Shown here: positions 14,235-23,963 of the stretch, one piece after another
How the letters are laid out: the number at the start of each line of letters is the position of its first letter
How positions within the stretch are numbered: the first letter of the stretch is position 1
NCBI GenBank assembly: GCA_938011245.1
Contig: CALLUJ010000150.1
Coordinates: 1-32,562 of the forward strand
DNA length: 32,562 bases
From: an uncultured Aquimarina sp.
GTDB taxonomy: Bacteria > Bacteroidota > Bacteroidia > Flavobacteriales > Flavobacteriaceae
Direction: 5' to 3'
Notes under the pieces: model-generated
Database searches by the model: none
What the model was told of the DNA's origin: nothing
What the model saw: only the letters and a program-made list of their open reading frames with translations
Made by a program: the position numbers and the translations under genes

Positions 14235-16367
14235 CTAATTATCACCTATCAGCGAAAGCTGAATTCGTTTTCTAACAACATCAACCTCTATAACGGTTAC
14301 TTCTAGCTGTTTGTTCAAATGTACCACTTCATTTACATTTGTAATAAAAGTATTCGCTAATTTAGAAACATGTATTAGACCGCTTTCTTTTATTCCTATA
14401 TCTACGAAACAACCGAAATTAGTAATATTATTTACAATTCCTGGTAATTTCATACCTATTTTAAGATCTGAAATACTTTTTATTGTTTCATCAAAACGAA
14501 ATAACTTAATTGCTTTTCTAGGATCTAAACCTGGTTTTTTCAATTCTTCTTTAATATCGTTTAATGTTGGCATTCCAATGGTATTAGAACAGTAAGCATT
14601 TAAACGTATGTTGTTTATAAGTACCTTATTTCCTATTAAGTTTTCAATAGTAGTTCCTAAATCTTTAGCTATTTTTTCTACTATTGGATATCGTTCTGGA
14701 TGAATAGCCGAATTATCTAATGGGTTTTTTGAATTCTTAATTCTTAAAAATGCCGTGCTTTGCTCGTAGGCTTTTGCTCCCAAACCTTTTACTTTAAGCA
14801 GTTGCTTACGAGAGATAATTCCATTATGCTCTGTTCTAAATTGTACAATACTCTTTGCTAATTTAGGGCCTATTCCAGAGACATAACTCAATAACGATTC
14901 GCTTGCTGTATTTACATTAACTCCTACTGCATTTACACATCTTTCCACCGTGGCGTCTAGTTCTTGTTTCAGAAATTGTTGATTAACATCGTGTTGGTAT
15001 TGGCCTATTCCTAAAGATTTGGGATCAATTTTTACTAATTCTGCCAAAGGATCTGCCAACCTTCTCCCTATAGAAACTGCTCCACGTACAGTAACATCAT
15101 AATCAGGAAATTCTGCTCTAGCAATTGGTGATGCCGAATATACTGATGCTCCACTTTCATTTACCATAAATACTTTTATATTGGTAGTAAAAGGTATTTT
15201 TCTTATAAAATGTTCTGTTTCCCTTGCCGCAGTTCCATTACCTATAGCAATAGCTTCTACTTTATGGGCATTAACTAAAGCTTTAATTTTTTTAATCGCT
15301 TCATTAATTTTCTTTTGAGGCGCATGTGGAAAAATAGTTTCATTATGTTCTAAGTTTCCTTGTGCATCTAAACAAACTAATTTACAACCCGATTTAAAAC
15401 CTGGATCTAAAGCTAAAATCTTTTTCTCGCCTAATGGTGCTGCTAATAATAATTGCTTCAAATTTTCCACAAATACAGAAATAGCTGTAGTATCTGCTCT
15501 TAATTTTGCGTTTTGTAATGCCTCTGTTGCCATGGATGGGGCTAATAGGCGCTTATAGCTGTCTGTAATAGCAATCTCTATTAGTTTTGTACATTCGTGG
15601 TTTGTAGATGTAATAAAATAACGTGCTATCTTTTCTAGAGCAATATCCGTATCCACTGCTATTTTTAAACGTACTATTCCTTCATTTTCTGCACGCATCA
15701 TTGCCAATACTCTATGCGAAGGACATCTTCCTAAAGACTCTGTTCTATCAAAATATGATTCGTAAATTAAAGCTTTGTCTTCTTTTTCTTTTCCCTTTAC
15801 TACCTTGGTACTTATAGTAGCAGTACGTTCGTACAATTTTCGTAATTGACTGCGTACTAATTTGTGCTCGCTTATCCACTCTGCAATAATATATTGAGCT
15901 CCTTGAATCGCTTCTATTTCTGTAGTTATTTTTCCTTTTATAAGCTTACTAGCACGATATTTTATATTAGTTTCGCGTTGTGCTATAATAATTTTAGCCA
16001 AAGGTTCTAAACCAGCTTCCCTAGCAACAGTAGCCTTTGTTTGTCTCTTTTTTTTAAACGGCGCATAAAGATCTTCTAACTGTACTATGCTATCCGTTGC
16101 ATGTATTGTTTTCTTTAAACTTTCTGTAAGTACTTCTTGTTCTAAAAGATTTTTTAAAATAAATCCCTTACGTTTCTCTAATTGTTCATAAGACTCCCAG
16201 GCCTTCTTTATATTTCCTACAACTACTTCGTCTAAATTACCTGTTACTTCTTTTCTATATCTGGAAATAAATGGTACTGTAGCTCCATCTTTAAGTAAGT
16301 GAAGTGTTTGGTTTATATTTTGCACGGAAACCTTCGTGGTTTTTGCAATAAAACTAGCTGCACTCAT
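14235..16367 (-). CDS. tex: Tex family S1 RNA-binding transcription accessory protein
   Basis: 710 residues, slightly short of E. coli YhgF (773). In order: an N-terminal helical region (VPFISRYRKEVTGNLDE at about 30-47, a Tex signature), a YqgF/RNase H-like domain (KKILALDPGFKSGCKL, about 315-450), tandem helix-hairpin-helix motifs (SYVSGIGPKLAKSIV and LLKVKGLGAKAYEQ), and a C-terminal S1 domain (PGIVNNITNFGCFVDIGIKESGLIHVSKL, roughly 635-705). It binds nucleic acid and influences transcription and ribosome function; the exact role is unsettled even in model species. It is cytoplasmic. The upstream DUF4837 stop is 1 nt from this start (16367/16369), so it is the last gene of a unit with the lytic transglycosylase and the DUF4837 lipoprotein. 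Confidence 0.95.
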   Translation of the reverse strand: MSAASFIAKTTKVSVQNINQTLHLLKDGATVPFISRYRKEVTGNLDEVVVGNIKKAWESYEQLEKRKGFILKNLLEQEVLTESLKKTIHATDSIVQLEDLYAPFKKKRQTKATVAREAGLEPLAKIIIAQRETNIKYRASKLIKGKITTEIEAIQGAQYIIAEWISEHKLVRSQLRKLYERTATISTKVVKGKEKEDKALIYESYFDRTESLGRCPSHRVLAMMRAENEGIVRLKIAVDTDIALEKIARYFITSTNHECTKLIEIAITDSYKRLLAPSMATEALQNAKLRADTTAISVFVENLKQLLLAAPLGEKKILALDPGFKSGCKLVCLDAQGNLEHNETIFPHAPQKKINEAIKKIKALVNAHKVEAIAIGNGTAARETEHFIRKIPFTTNIKVFMVNESGASVYSASPIARAEFPDYDVTVRGAVSIGRRLADPLAELVKIDPKSLGIGQYQHDVNQQFLKQELDATVERCVNAVGVNVNTASESLLSYVSGIGPKLAKSIVQFRTEHNGIISRKQLLKVKGLGAKAYEQSTAFLRIKNSKNPLDNSAIHPERYPIVEKIAKDLGTTIENLIGNKVLINNIRLNAYCSNTIGMPTLNDIKEELKKPGLDPRKAIKLFRFDETIKSISDLKIGMKLPGIVNNITNFGCFVDIGIKESGLIHVSKLANTFITNVNEVVHLNKQLEVTVIEVDVVRKRIQLSLIGDN

Positions 16368-16368
16368 T

Positions 16369-17361
16369 CTATTTAAAACGTATGGTTTTTATAATGGATT
16401 CTAACTCAAATATATAATCTCTTTTCATTATTGTAGGTGCAAATACAAATCCTTCTAATACTATAAATTGATTATTATTTGTATCGTCTATTACATAATT
16501 AATAAAAGGTCCTGCCATGTATTGATTTTTAACTTCCCACGTTCCTCGAGTTTCGAAAGCACGCTTATTAGATATTTGTACATTTCTAAAAAACGGTGAA
16601 AAGGCTTCTTCTGTAATAAATCTGCCATTTTCATTTACTGGAATATTATCTCCTCCTATTTTATTTCTTAATGCTATTACATTTTGAACAATGCTTAAAC
16701 TATCTTTAAAAATAGCTTTGGATACGTTGTACAATGTTAAATTTAAACTTCCTTGTGGAATATTTTTCCGAAGCCAAATAAAACTATCTGTTTCTTTCGC
16801 CACTCTATACGTATTTGGAATACGTAAGTTATACCCAAAATTTTTCTCTAAATTCTCTAATTTTCTAGGTGTTTTAATAACACTTTGCCGGCGTATAATT
16901 TCTGTTTCTTTAAAAGTATCTATAATTTCTGTTTTATGTTCTAAGAAGTTGGCAATAACTTCTTCTTCTGTATATCCACTAATATGTAAGCCTATTTGGG
17001 GGCGAGCGTATTTGTTTTTTGAAAATGTAAAAGCTTTTTCTTTCCCTGTTGTAAAACTTAGATAACATCTTGATTTACTAACAAAACCTTTAAATGCCGA
17101 TTTAGGCATCTGTTTAATTGTAAACAACGGCTCGTCCTGTGGTAAACCTTCTACTCCTGATGCCATTATTTTTCGCACCTCATCTCCTACTTTTCCTTCC
17201 CACAAATAATTATCCATAAGTATAGTAAGATGGTTTAACCTCCCAACCGATTGGGCATAAGCCCCATTTTCTGAAATGGCTTTTTTTTGTTCTTTAGAAA
17301 TCTCACTCTTACAGGATACTAAGAGTGTAACATAAAATAGTAATCCTAAAAACTGCTTCAT
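16369..17361 (-). CDS. DUF4837 family lipoprotein
   Basis: 330 residues from ATG 17361. An upstream ATG at 17427 would add 22 residues that overlap the transglycosylase gene and precede the signal peptide, so 17361 is preferred. The signal MKQFLGLLFYVTLLVSC ends in lipobox LVSC (Cys17). The mature part starts with SVGRLNHLTILMDNYLWEGKVGDEVRKIM, which I recognise as DUF4837, a family confined largely to Bacteroidota. Function unknown; it is probably anchored in the outer membrane facing the periplasm. It starts 5 nt after the lytic transglycosylase stop, suggesting a shared role at the cell wall. tex follows with a 1-nt gap. Confidence 0.85.
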   Translation of the reverse strand: MKQFLGLLFYVTLLVSCKSEISKEQKKAISENGAYAQSVGRLNHLTILMDNYLWEGKVGDEVRKIMASGVEGLPQDEPLFTIKQMPKSAFKGFVSKSRCYLSFTTGKEKAFTFSKNKYARPQIGLHISGYTEEEVIANFLEHKTEIIDTFKETEIIRRQSVIKTPRKLENLEKNFGYNLRIPNTYRVAKETDSFIWLRKNIPQGSLNLTLYNVSKAIFKDSLSIVQNVIALRNKIGGDNIPVNENGRFITEEAFSPFFRNVQISNKRAFETRGTWEVKNQYMAGPFINYVIDDTNNNQFIVLEGFVFAPTIMKRDYIFELESIIKTIRFK

Positions 17362-17366
17362 TATGG

Positions 17367-19049
17367 TTATTTCTTTATTTTTAAATACATTCCTGGCTTT
17401 AATGAATTGCTTGAAATGCGATTCCATTTTTTTAAATTTTCTACACTAGCCCCTATTTTTTTGGATATTTTCCAAAAAGAATCTCCTGATTTTACAATGT
17501 AAGTTCCTTTTAAAGATTTAGGTTTATTAATTTGATTACTTCTAGAAATTCCAGAAACATTTTTTGGAATTCTTCGAGGATAAATGCTTAAATATCTTCC
17601 TACTCTAATGTTATTATTTCTAAGACCATTCCATTTCTTAATACTCGAGACTCTTACTCCAAATTTCCGAGCTATTAGTCCTAAATAATCACCATTACGA
17701 ATACGGTATTTTATCTTTCTATCCATTTCGAAAAACTGTGGTAGCACTTTTTCTTTTTTATTGAATTCCTCTGTTGCCTTAGCATAAATAGCGGTTTCAT
17801 TAGCTACAAAAGAGGCTATTTTATCGTAAGGTAAACGTAAGCTATAAGCTTCATCTTCAATATATGGAATAATATCCAATTTGTATTGAGGGTTTAAAAA
17901 CTGAAGAGTTTCAATTTCTTCATCTAACACCTCCGCAACTTGATCTAAAGAAATTTGTTTCTTCACCTGTATCGTATCGGTTTCAAAAAATTTAAAATTA
18001 GTACGTTTAGGGTTAAACTCATGTTTGTTCGCAAATTCGAAAATATACATTGTAGCTAAAAAAGCAGGTAAATATCCCGCTGTTTCTCGAGGTAAAAAAG
18101 GACGAATATTCCAATAATTGGTATAGCCTCCACTCCTGCGAATGGCTTTACTTACATTCCCTGGACCCGAATTATAAGCTGCTAATGCTAAATCCCAATC
18201 TCCAAAAATTTCGAATAATTTAGACAAATATTTAGCAGAAGCATTTGTTGCTTTTATAGTATCCATACGTTCGTCTACATAAGAACTTACATCTAACCCA
18301 TACATTTTCCCTGTACTAAACATAAATTGCCATAATCCTGTGGCTCCTACTCTAGACTTAGCTCTAGGTTTTAAAGCCGATTCTACAATAGCCAAATACT
18401 TAATCTCTAGCGGGAGGTCGTATTTATCCAACACTTCTTCAAATAATGGAAAATAATAATTACTTAAAGACATTAAACGCTCCATAGATTGATGTCTGTT
18501 TTTTAAAAAATTACGAATTACATTTTCTAAAGCAGGATTATATTCAACATTAAATGGGGTTCGGGCGTTTAGCTTCTTTAAATCTGTTTTTAACTCTTCC
18601 GTTGTTAAATTTGCTTGATATGTTATCCCTGTATATGGTTCGTATTCTACCATGGTCTGAATACTGTCGTACAATCCATGATTAATTAATTCTCTTTTCC
18701 ATTTTTCTTCGAACTCTTTTAAAACAGCGTAATCTTGTAATTTTGTCTTAAAATTGGTACCTCCCTTTATTTCTCTAAGGTTTTTATTTACTGCATTATT
18801 TTTTAATGAAATTTGAGTTGTATCTATTCTTTCTTCTTTTTTTTCGACTATCTCTATATTATTGCTAATTGATTTGCTCTTTCTTACTAACTGCTTTTTT
18901 ATAATTAATACAGTGTCTTTTTTCGGTTTTTCTTTTAAAGTCTCTTTATTTTTTAAGGTAGAAGGTAAAAAAATAGTATCCTGAGCAGTGGCTAACTGTG
19001 TAACTAAAAACAACACTACGGTTCCTAATAAGGTTTTTATAAAAGTCAT
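17367..19049 (-). CDS. MltD-like lytic murein transglycosylase with two LysM domains
   Basis: 560 residues. A Sec signal peptide (cleavage after LATA, about residue 22) is followed by a low-complexity Lys/Glu-rich linker. A helical pre-domain comes next, then the SLT goose-lysozyme-like domain (about 200-340) with catalytic E223 in AIVESALKPRAKS, GATGLWQFM and AAYNSGPGNVSKAIR. Two C-terminal LysM peptidoglycan-binding repeats lie at about 447-491 (YRIRNGDYLGLIARKFGV) and 515-558 (YIVKSGDSFWKISKKIGA). The enzyme cleaves glycan strands to 1,6-anhydroMurNAc products. There is no lipobox, unlike E. coli MltD. The DUF4837 lipoprotein gene follows after 5 nt. A GTTATT-TTT-AATAAC inverted repeat (19063-19077) lies 13 nt upstream of the ATG. 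Confidence 0.92.
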   Translation of the reverse strand: MTFIKTLLGTVVLFLVTQLATAQDTIFLPSTLKNKETLKEKPKKDTVLIIKKQLVRKSKSISNNIEIVEKKEERIDTTQISLKNNAVNKNLREIKGGTNFKTKLQDYAVLKEFEEKWKRELINHGLYDSIQTMVEYEPYTGITYQANLTTEELKTDLKKLNARTPFNVEYNPALENVIRNFLKNRHQSMERLMSLSNYYFPLFEEVLDKYDLPLEIKYLAIVESALKPRAKSRVGATGLWQFMFSTGKMYGLDVSSYVDERMDTIKATNASAKYLSKLFEIFGDWDLALAAYNSGPGNVSKAIRRSGGYTNYWNIRPFLPRETAGYLPAFLATMYIFEFANKHEFNPKRTNFKFFETDTIQVKKQISLDQVAEVLDEEIETLQFLNPQYKLDIIPYIEDEAYSLRLPYDKIASFVANETAIYAKATEEFNKKEKVLPQFFEMDRKIKYRIRNGDYLGLIARKFGVRVSSIKKWNGLRNNNIRVGRYLSIYPRRIPKNVSGISRSNQINKPKSLKGTYIVKSGDSFWKISKKIGASVENLKKWNRISSNSLKPGMYLKIKK

Positions 19050-19102
19050 GAAAAAAATAATCGTTATTTTTAATAACTGTAAAGATATTGAGGTTATTAC
19101 AC

Positions 19103-19138
19103 AAAAAAGGCTGTTGTCAAAATGAAAACAGCCTTTTT
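19103..19138 (-). terminator. Intrinsic terminator of pgk
   Basis: AAAAAGGCTGTT (19104-19115) pairs with AACAGCCTTTTT (19127-19138) around an 11-nt loop. It is symmetric, with A/T flanks on both sides. It lies 27 nt after the pgk stop and upstream of the transglycosylase, so it ends pgk transcription. Confidence 0.8.
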
Positions 19139-19164
19139 ATAAATTTTATAGTCTAAAATAGCCT

Positions 19165-20352
19165 CTAATTTAAAATAGCTTGAATTCCTGGAAGTGTTTT
19201 CCCTTCTAAACTTTCTAACATAGCACCACCACCAGTAGATACATAACTTACTTTTTCTTCGAAACCAAATTGTTTTACTGCTGCTACAGAATCTCCACCT
19301 CCAACTAAAGAGAATGCTCCATTTTTAGTAGCTTCAGCAATAGATTCTCCAAGAGCAATGGTTCCTTTTGCAAAATTTTCCATTTCAAAAACACCTAGAG
19401 GTCCATTCCAAAGAATTGTTTTAGAAGCTTGGATTACTTTATCAAAGTTTTTACGAGTTTCTAATCCAGCATCAATACCTTCCCATCCGTCTGGTATATT
19501 AAAAATATCTACAAATTGTTGGTTAGCATCGTTGCTAAAATCATCTACTGCAACTACATCTACAGGCAAATGTATTTCTACTCCTTTTTCTTTTGCTTGT
19601 TTTAAGATATCTAAGGCTAATTCCATTTTATCATCTTCATGAATAGATGTCCCTATTTTTCCTCCTTGTGCCTTAATAAACGTAAAACTCATTCCTCCAC
19701 CAATAATAAGATGGTCTACTTTATCTAAAATATTTTCTACAATAGTAATTTTAGAAGAAATTTTAGATCCTCCTAATACTGCAGTAATAGGTGTTTCTCC
19801 CGTTTTTAATACTTTTTCAATACTTTCAATTTCTTTAGCTAATAAATTTCCAAAACATTTATTTCCTTCAAAAAATTGAGCTACAATAGTTGTAGAGGCA
19901 TGCGCTCGGTGTGCTGTACCAAAAGCATCGTTTATATAAATATCTGCTAATTTGGATAACTTTTCGGCAAAGTCTTTATCTCCAGCAGTTTCTTCGCTGT
20001 AGTAACGCAAATTTTCTAACAATAATACTTCTCCTGGTTCTAAAGCTGCTGCTAATGCTTCTACATCTGAACCTATACAATCGTTAGCAAACTTTACTTG
20101 TACTCCAATTATTTCTTGTACTGTTTCTGCAATATGCTGTAATGAAAACTCTTCTTGTTTTCCTTTAGGACGTCCTAAGTGTGACATTAAAATTGCACTA
20201 CCGCCATCCTCTAAAACTTTTATGATTGTTGGTTTTGCTGCTTCTATTCGGGTAGTATCTGTTACCTCAAACTTTTCGTTTAATGGTACATTAAAATCTA
20301 CACGAATTAAGGCTTTTTTATTTTCAAAATTAAAATCGTTAGTGGTTTTCAT
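19165..20352 (-). CDS. pgk: Phosphoglycerate kinase
   Basis: 395 residues from ATG 20352, the family's usual length. It transfers the phosphate of 1,3-bisphosphoglycerate to ADP in glycolysis, cytoplasmic. Signatures in order: [13 protein letters not shown] with the substrate-binding Arg and Asp/Asn, [10 protein letters not shown], the [13 protein letters not shown] loop, [21 protein letters not shown], and the C-terminal nucleotide-binding GGGDSVAAV and STGGGAMLE. An upstream in-frame ATG at 20400 would add 16 residues not seen in the family, and its codon coincides with the putative -7 promoter element, so 20352 is chosen. A terminator follows. It is monocistronic between the bat operon and the cell-wall genes. 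Confidence 0.96.
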   Translation of the reverse strand: MKTTNDFNFENKKALIRVDFNVPLNEKFEVTDTTRIEAAKPTIIKVLEDGGSAILMSHLGRPKGKQEEFSLQHIAETVQEIIGVQVKFANDCIGSDVEALAAALEPGEVLLLENLRYYSEETAGDKDFAEKLSKLADIYINDAFGTAHRAHASTTIVAQFFEGNKCFGNLLAKEIESIEKVLKTGETPITAVLGGSKISSKITIVENILDKVDHLIIGGGMSFTFIKAQGGKIGTSIHEDDKMELALDILKQAKEKGVEIHLPVDVVAVDDFSNDANQQFVDIFNIPDGWEGIDAGLETRKNFDKVIQASKTILWNGPLGVFEMENFAKGTIALGESIAEATKNGAFSLVGGGDSVAAVKQFGFEEKVSYVSTGGGAMLESLEGKTLPGIQAILN

Positions 20353-20399
20353 AAGTAAATACGTTTTTACGTAAAATTTTAGATGGGTTTTCTTACCCA

Positions 20400-20407
20400 C
20401 AAATATA
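20400..20407 (-). promoter_or_regulatory. -7 element (TATATTTG) of pgk
   Basis: The complement of 20400-20407 reads TATATTTG, a perfect TAnnTTTG, 48 nt before the ATG. No good TTG is found at the usual -33 spacing. I see no clear terminator between the end of batE and this site. Confidence 0.4.
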
Positions 20408-20516
20408 ATCGTTTCTTACAAATTCATTAGTCTTTGTTTATGGACATTTAATAAATGTGTAAAATTTAAAATGTTTCCCTGTGGCTAGTTGGTAATTTAC
20501 ATATCACAAGATCTTT

Positions 20517-21266
20517 TTACAGCTCTTTAATTCCTTCTTTGGGAATCCAACCTGTTCTGCCATTTATAAGCATAACTTTTTTCCAATTGTCTAGTTGGTC
20601 TAAAATTTTCACTTTAGTTCCTTCATGAATTTTAAGTAGTACCTCGCTTCTTGGATTAGGCTCGCTTTGAATGGTAATTTCTGATGAAAATACAATGGCA
20701 TATTTAGTGTTTTCTTTAGATACATAAGATGCAAACGACAGGAACAAACTTAACAACACAAACAAAAAAGCAAATGACCAAATTCCAAAGTAAATTTTAC
20801 GTTGAGAAGCAAAAGTGCTTCTATAAAACAATACAAACCCAACTACAAATATCAGCATTGCCACTACAGCACACCAAGCCCAAAAATCGGTTTTCATAGA
20901 AAGCAATTTTTCATACGTTCTTGCTAAAAATCCTTTAGGCAAATTTTGAAAATGATCTAATCGATTTTGCTTTGCGTAATCGTAGTTTATTTTAATAGAT
21001 TTATTAGTAGGGTCTAAATTTAGGGCTTTTTCATAATTATAAATGCTAGGGGCTATTTTTTGTAGCTTATAATAACTATTTGCCAAATTAAAATACAAAT
21101 TAGCAGAATGTAACTCTGAGTTTAATATTTTTTCATATAAATCAATCGCCTTATTATAATTTCCTTTATTATAAGCTTGGTTCGCCTCTATGAAAGATAA
21201 ATTCTGTTGTGCATAACTTGAAAAAAACACAAGTAAACAAAGTAGTATTTGCAGTAACTTTTTCAT
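20517..21266 (-). CDS. batE: BatE, TPR and SH3-domain membrane protein of the aerotolerance operon
   Basis: 249 residues. Signal peptide MKKLLQILLCLLVFFSSYAQ, then TPR repeats (about 25-95: ANQAYNKGNYNKAIDLYEKIL, NLYFNLANSYYKL, SIYNYEKALNLDPTN). Two TM helices follow (about 133-150 and 163-188), then a C-terminal bacterial SH3-like domain ending NGRTGWIPKEGIKEL. It is the last gene of the Bat operon and starts 1 nt after the batD stop. TPR and SH3 parts suggest protein docking at the periplasmic face. Bat proteins are tied to oxygen or stress tolerance in Bacteroides fragilis and to virulence in Francisella; the molecular task of BatE is not established. Confidence 0.88.
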   Translation of the reverse strand: MKKLLQILLCLLVFFSSYAQQNLSFIEANQAYNKGNYNKAIDLYEKILNSELHSANLYFNLANSYYKLQKIAPSIYNYEKALNLDPTNKSIKINYDYAKQNRLDHFQNLPKGFLARTYEKLLSMKTDFWAWCAVVAMLIFVVGFVLFYRSTFASQRKIYFGIWSFAFLFVLLSLFLSFASYVSKENTKYAIVFSSEITIQSEPNPRSEVLLKIHEGTKVKILDQLDNWKKVMLINGRTGWIPKEGIKEL

Positions 21267-21267
21267 A

Positions 21268-23061
21268 TTACAATTGTTTATCTATTAAAGCAATTACATT
21301 AGAAGCTTTTTGATAATCTTCTCTCATTGTTTGTAAAGTACTTGGTGTATAACGAGCCATTTCACAGGTTTCTAAAACGTTTTTAAACTCTAATATAGCT
21401 TGCTTAGAAATTCCTTTTTCATTTAAAATAGAATGAATATTCTCTTTATTCATATCTGTTGTTTCAATTTTTAGTTTTGCCTTTAGATAATTATGTAAGG
21501 TTTTTTCTAAAGACACATAGAACTGTTTTGAATCGCCAAGGTTCTTCTTAGCGGCAGACAAGTACTTTTTGGCCAATTTAGAGGCTCTTCTTGCTTTATT
21601 ACCTTCTATATCATTTGCTAAACTCTTAGATTTTTTCGAAATTAAAATTAGTAATGGAATAATAAGAAGGGGTAATAATAACAAACACCAAAACAATGTG
21701 CTTTTAAAAAATTCTTTTTCTTTTTTAGGTTTCAAATTTGCTTCTTGTGCTATAAACTGAAACGATACACTTGGGTGCTTTTCTAGGCTTTTATTGACGG
21801 TTTTTGATATTGTAGAATTATCCTTGTTACTTACGATATTAGATGTTGAGTTTTGCTGGGATTGTACTGGTCCTTGCAAAACATCTAAAGTAACTTGTTG
21901 GGCATTAATTGTTTTATAGGAAGCTTGTTTCGGATCGAAATAACTAAAGGACAGGTTTGGTAAACTAAACTTCCCTTTAAATTGAGGTACCAAGGTATAA
22001 TTATCTGCAATAGACCCCGTCATTCCTGCATTTCTAATACGCACTGCTTCTTGATGTTCGGGATCATATACTTCGATTGTGTTTGGTGCTTGTAATGTGG
22101 GTAATTTAAATAGCTTTAAGTTACCCGTCCCCGATACTTTAAGTTTAACTTGTAAGGATTCTGTTGCGTTTAGGCTTTTCTTTGTTTGGGATACTCTAAA
22201 ATTAAAGGCTCCTACGGCTCCTGTAAAATCTTTTGGGGCATTTGCTGGTAAAGCTTTTACATTTAATACCGTATTCCCTGCCACCACTGTCTTATTTGCT
22301 GTTGCATATACTGGTCTTCCAAAAAAGTCGCGACGATTTGTAGGTACTTGTACAGGAACTTCCATACTTAATGGATTTAGCCTAAGTTTACCTGTTTTTT
22401 GAGGGTATAACACATACTTTTTATACACTACATAGGTGCTTGGTCTACCCTTATAGTCTCCTGATTTAGGTTCTAGCTGGTTACCCAAATCAATTTCTTG
22501 ACTCCAAAAATCGCCAAATTTTGGAATCTCGTTTACTTGAGGGTTTGATATACGAACTCCATTTTCCCAATATAAAACGTATTCTAAGATAACCGCTTCA
22601 TTTAAATAGGGGGTCTTATTAGAGATACGTGATACTAAATGTATTTTTTGATTGGCTATATAATCTGGATTTTCTCCATTTGTAGGGTTCGCTACTGCTT
22701 TTGTAACTTGAATGTCTATAGGGTTACTGGTATAGCGTTGTCCACTAACAACAATGGTTGCTTGACTAATCGTATATTTTCCTGTGTGTTTAGGTGTTAA
22801 GTAATAAGTAAAACTTTTTTCGAAACTACTTTTTCCGTTAACCCATTGCCTACTTACAGACTGCGAAGGTCCTTGTGCTTTAAAACCATTAAAACTAGGT
22901 GGTCTAAAATTATCTCCATCTTGATTAATTGTAAACACTATTTGTAAGCGTTCGTTTAATGCTATTCTTTGTTTATTTACTTTAGCCACAAAACTTACTT
23001 GTGCTTGTAAAGTACTAGCTACTATTAATAGTAAAAAACTATAAAAAATCCGTAAGCTCAT
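21268..23061 (-). CDS. batD: BatD, oxygen-tolerance family membrane protein
   Basis: 597 residues. Signal peptide (MSLRIFYSFLLLIVASTLQAQ) followed by a long periplasmic region of beta-sandwich repeats (VSFVAKVNKQRIALNERLQIVFTI ... RPPSFNGFKAQGPSQS). These are typical of BatD (PF13584-type). One TM helix lies near residues 448-468 (LFWCLLLLPLLIIPLLILI), then a basic cytoplasmic tail of about 120 residues with helices. The periplasmic part probably contacts the BatA/BatB VWA domains or their client. It lies 64 nt after batC and 1 nt before batE. Confidence 0.9.
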   Translation of the reverse strand: MSLRIFYSFLLLIVASTLQAQVSFVAKVNKQRIALNERLQIVFTINQDGDNFRPPSFNGFKAQGPSQSVSRQWVNGKSSFEKSFTYYLTPKHTGKYTISQATIVVSGQRYTSNPIDIQVTKAVANPTNGENPDYIANQKIHLVSRISNKTPYLNEAVILEYVLYWENGVRISNPQVNEIPKFGDFWSQEIDLGNQLEPKSGDYKGRPSTYVVYKKYVLYPQKTGKLRLNPLSMEVPVQVPTNRRDFFGRPVYATANKTVVAGNTVLNVKALPANAPKDFTGAVGAFNFRVSQTKKSLNATESLQVKLKVSGTGNLKLFKLPTLQAPNTIEVYDPEHQEAVRIRNAGMTGSIADNYTLVPQFKGKFSLPNLSFSYFDPKQASYKTINAQQVTLDVLQGPVQSQQNSTSNIVSNKDNSTISKTVNKSLEKHPSVSFQFIAQEANLKPKKEKEFFKSTLFWCLLLLPLLIIPLLILISKKSKSLANDIEGNKARRASKLAKKYLSAAKKNLGDSKQFYVSLEKTLHNYLKAKLKIETTDMNKENIHSILNEKGISKQAILEFKNVLETCEMARYTPSTLQTMREDYQKASNVIALIDKQL

Positions 23062-23125
23062 TCTACTATAATTTATTTCTAGATTGCTTTTTTAATAAAA
23101 GTACGTAACTCTATACACTTAATTT

Positions 23126-23956
23126 CTACCAATCTTTGTCGGATTTAACAGGTGCCCCTTTTACTTTCTGTGCATTTACCTTTTCTTGGGTTTTCTTTTC
23201 TTGGTTTTCCATTGCTTGCAATAGTCGCTCAGCTTGCTCTGGAGATAATTGTCCTTTTACTGGTTTAGGGGCTGCTTTATCTTCTTTATCATCTCCTTCT
23301 TTTCCTTGGTCGTCCTTATCTTTATTATTCTTTTTTTCATCTTCATTCTCGTCTCCATCTTTCTTGTCTTCTTTTTCTTTATCGCCTTCTTTATCCTTTT
23401 TATCTTCGTTACTGTCTTTACTCTTATCGTCTTTATCTCCCTGTTCTTTATTCTTATCTCCGTCTTTAGGCTTGTTTTTATCCTGTTCTTGCTTCATTTT
23501 TTTAGCTAATGCTAAATTATATCTTGTTTGGTAATCGGTAGGGTTGTTCCTTAAGGCGTTTTTATAAGCTTCTATTGCTTTTTCTAATTCTCCAGTACCC
23601 ATATAAGAATTTCCTAAATTATGATAAGCAGCATGTTTTTCTCCTATGTTATTAGCCAACTTAGCCGCTTGCTCATTTCTTTGAGCTGCTTCTTGAAAAT
23701 TTTCTGTAGCATGATACGAAACTCCTAAATTATATTTAGCTACTGCATTATTAGGGTCTTTAGCAATTGCTTTTCTGTACGATTTTTCTGCCTCAATTAC
23801 GTTTGCTTTTTCTTTTACAATCTCTTGATTTCCTTGAAAAACTAACTGCATTGCTTCCTTTTCATGTTTTGGAAGTTTTTTTGGAGATTGCGCAAATCCT
23901 ACTCCTAAATACAAACACAATACAATTGTAAATAGATATGTTAGTCTTTTCTTCAT
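23126..23956 (-). CDS. batC: BatC, TPR protein with long charged tail
   Basis: 276 residues. Signal peptide to about residue 22 (VGFAQ). TPR repeats span about 55-150 (SYRKAIAKDPNNAVAKYNLGVSY; AAYHNLGNSYMGTGELEKAIEAYKNAL). Residues 158-228 are almost entirely Lys, Asp, Glu, Gly and Asn. A short C-terminal helical segment, QLSPEQAERLLQAMENQEKK, follows; it is a conserved BatC/VWA-TPR feature. It is predicted periplasmic, a scaffold for the BatA/BatB VWA proteins, and starts 7 nt after batB. The charged tract creates long antisense frames that are not genes. Confidence 0.88.
   Translation of the reverse strand: MKKRLTYLFTIVLCLYLGVGFAQSPKKLPKHEKEAMQLVFQGNQEIVKEKANVIEAEKSYRKAIAKDPNNAVAKYNLGVSYHATENFQEAAQRNEQAAKLANNIGEKHAAYHNLGNSYMGTGELEKAIEAYKNALRNNPTDYQTRYNLALAKKMKQEQDKNKPKDGDKNKEQGDKDDKSKDSNEDKKDKEGDKEKEDKKDGDENEDEKKNNKDKDDQGKEGDDKEDKAAPKPVKGQLSPEQAERLLQAMENQEKKTQEKVNAQKVKGAPVKSDKDW
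23273..23485 (-). repeat. Low-complexity Lys/Asp/Glu-coding tract inside batC
   Basis: About 213 nt of imperfect GAT/GAA/AAA/AAG/GGA codon repeats, encoding BatC residues 158-228. The purine-rich coding strand is repeat-like and could vary in length between strains. It is too irregular to be a simple tandem array. Confidence 0.7.
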
Positions 23957-23963
23957 CTTCTTT

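Noticed and set aside
23136-23534. Ser/Leu/Phe-rich antisense frames (132 and 86 codons) opposite batC
   Set aside because: They are the complement of the Lys/Asp/Glu codon repeats; low complexity and no real protein features.
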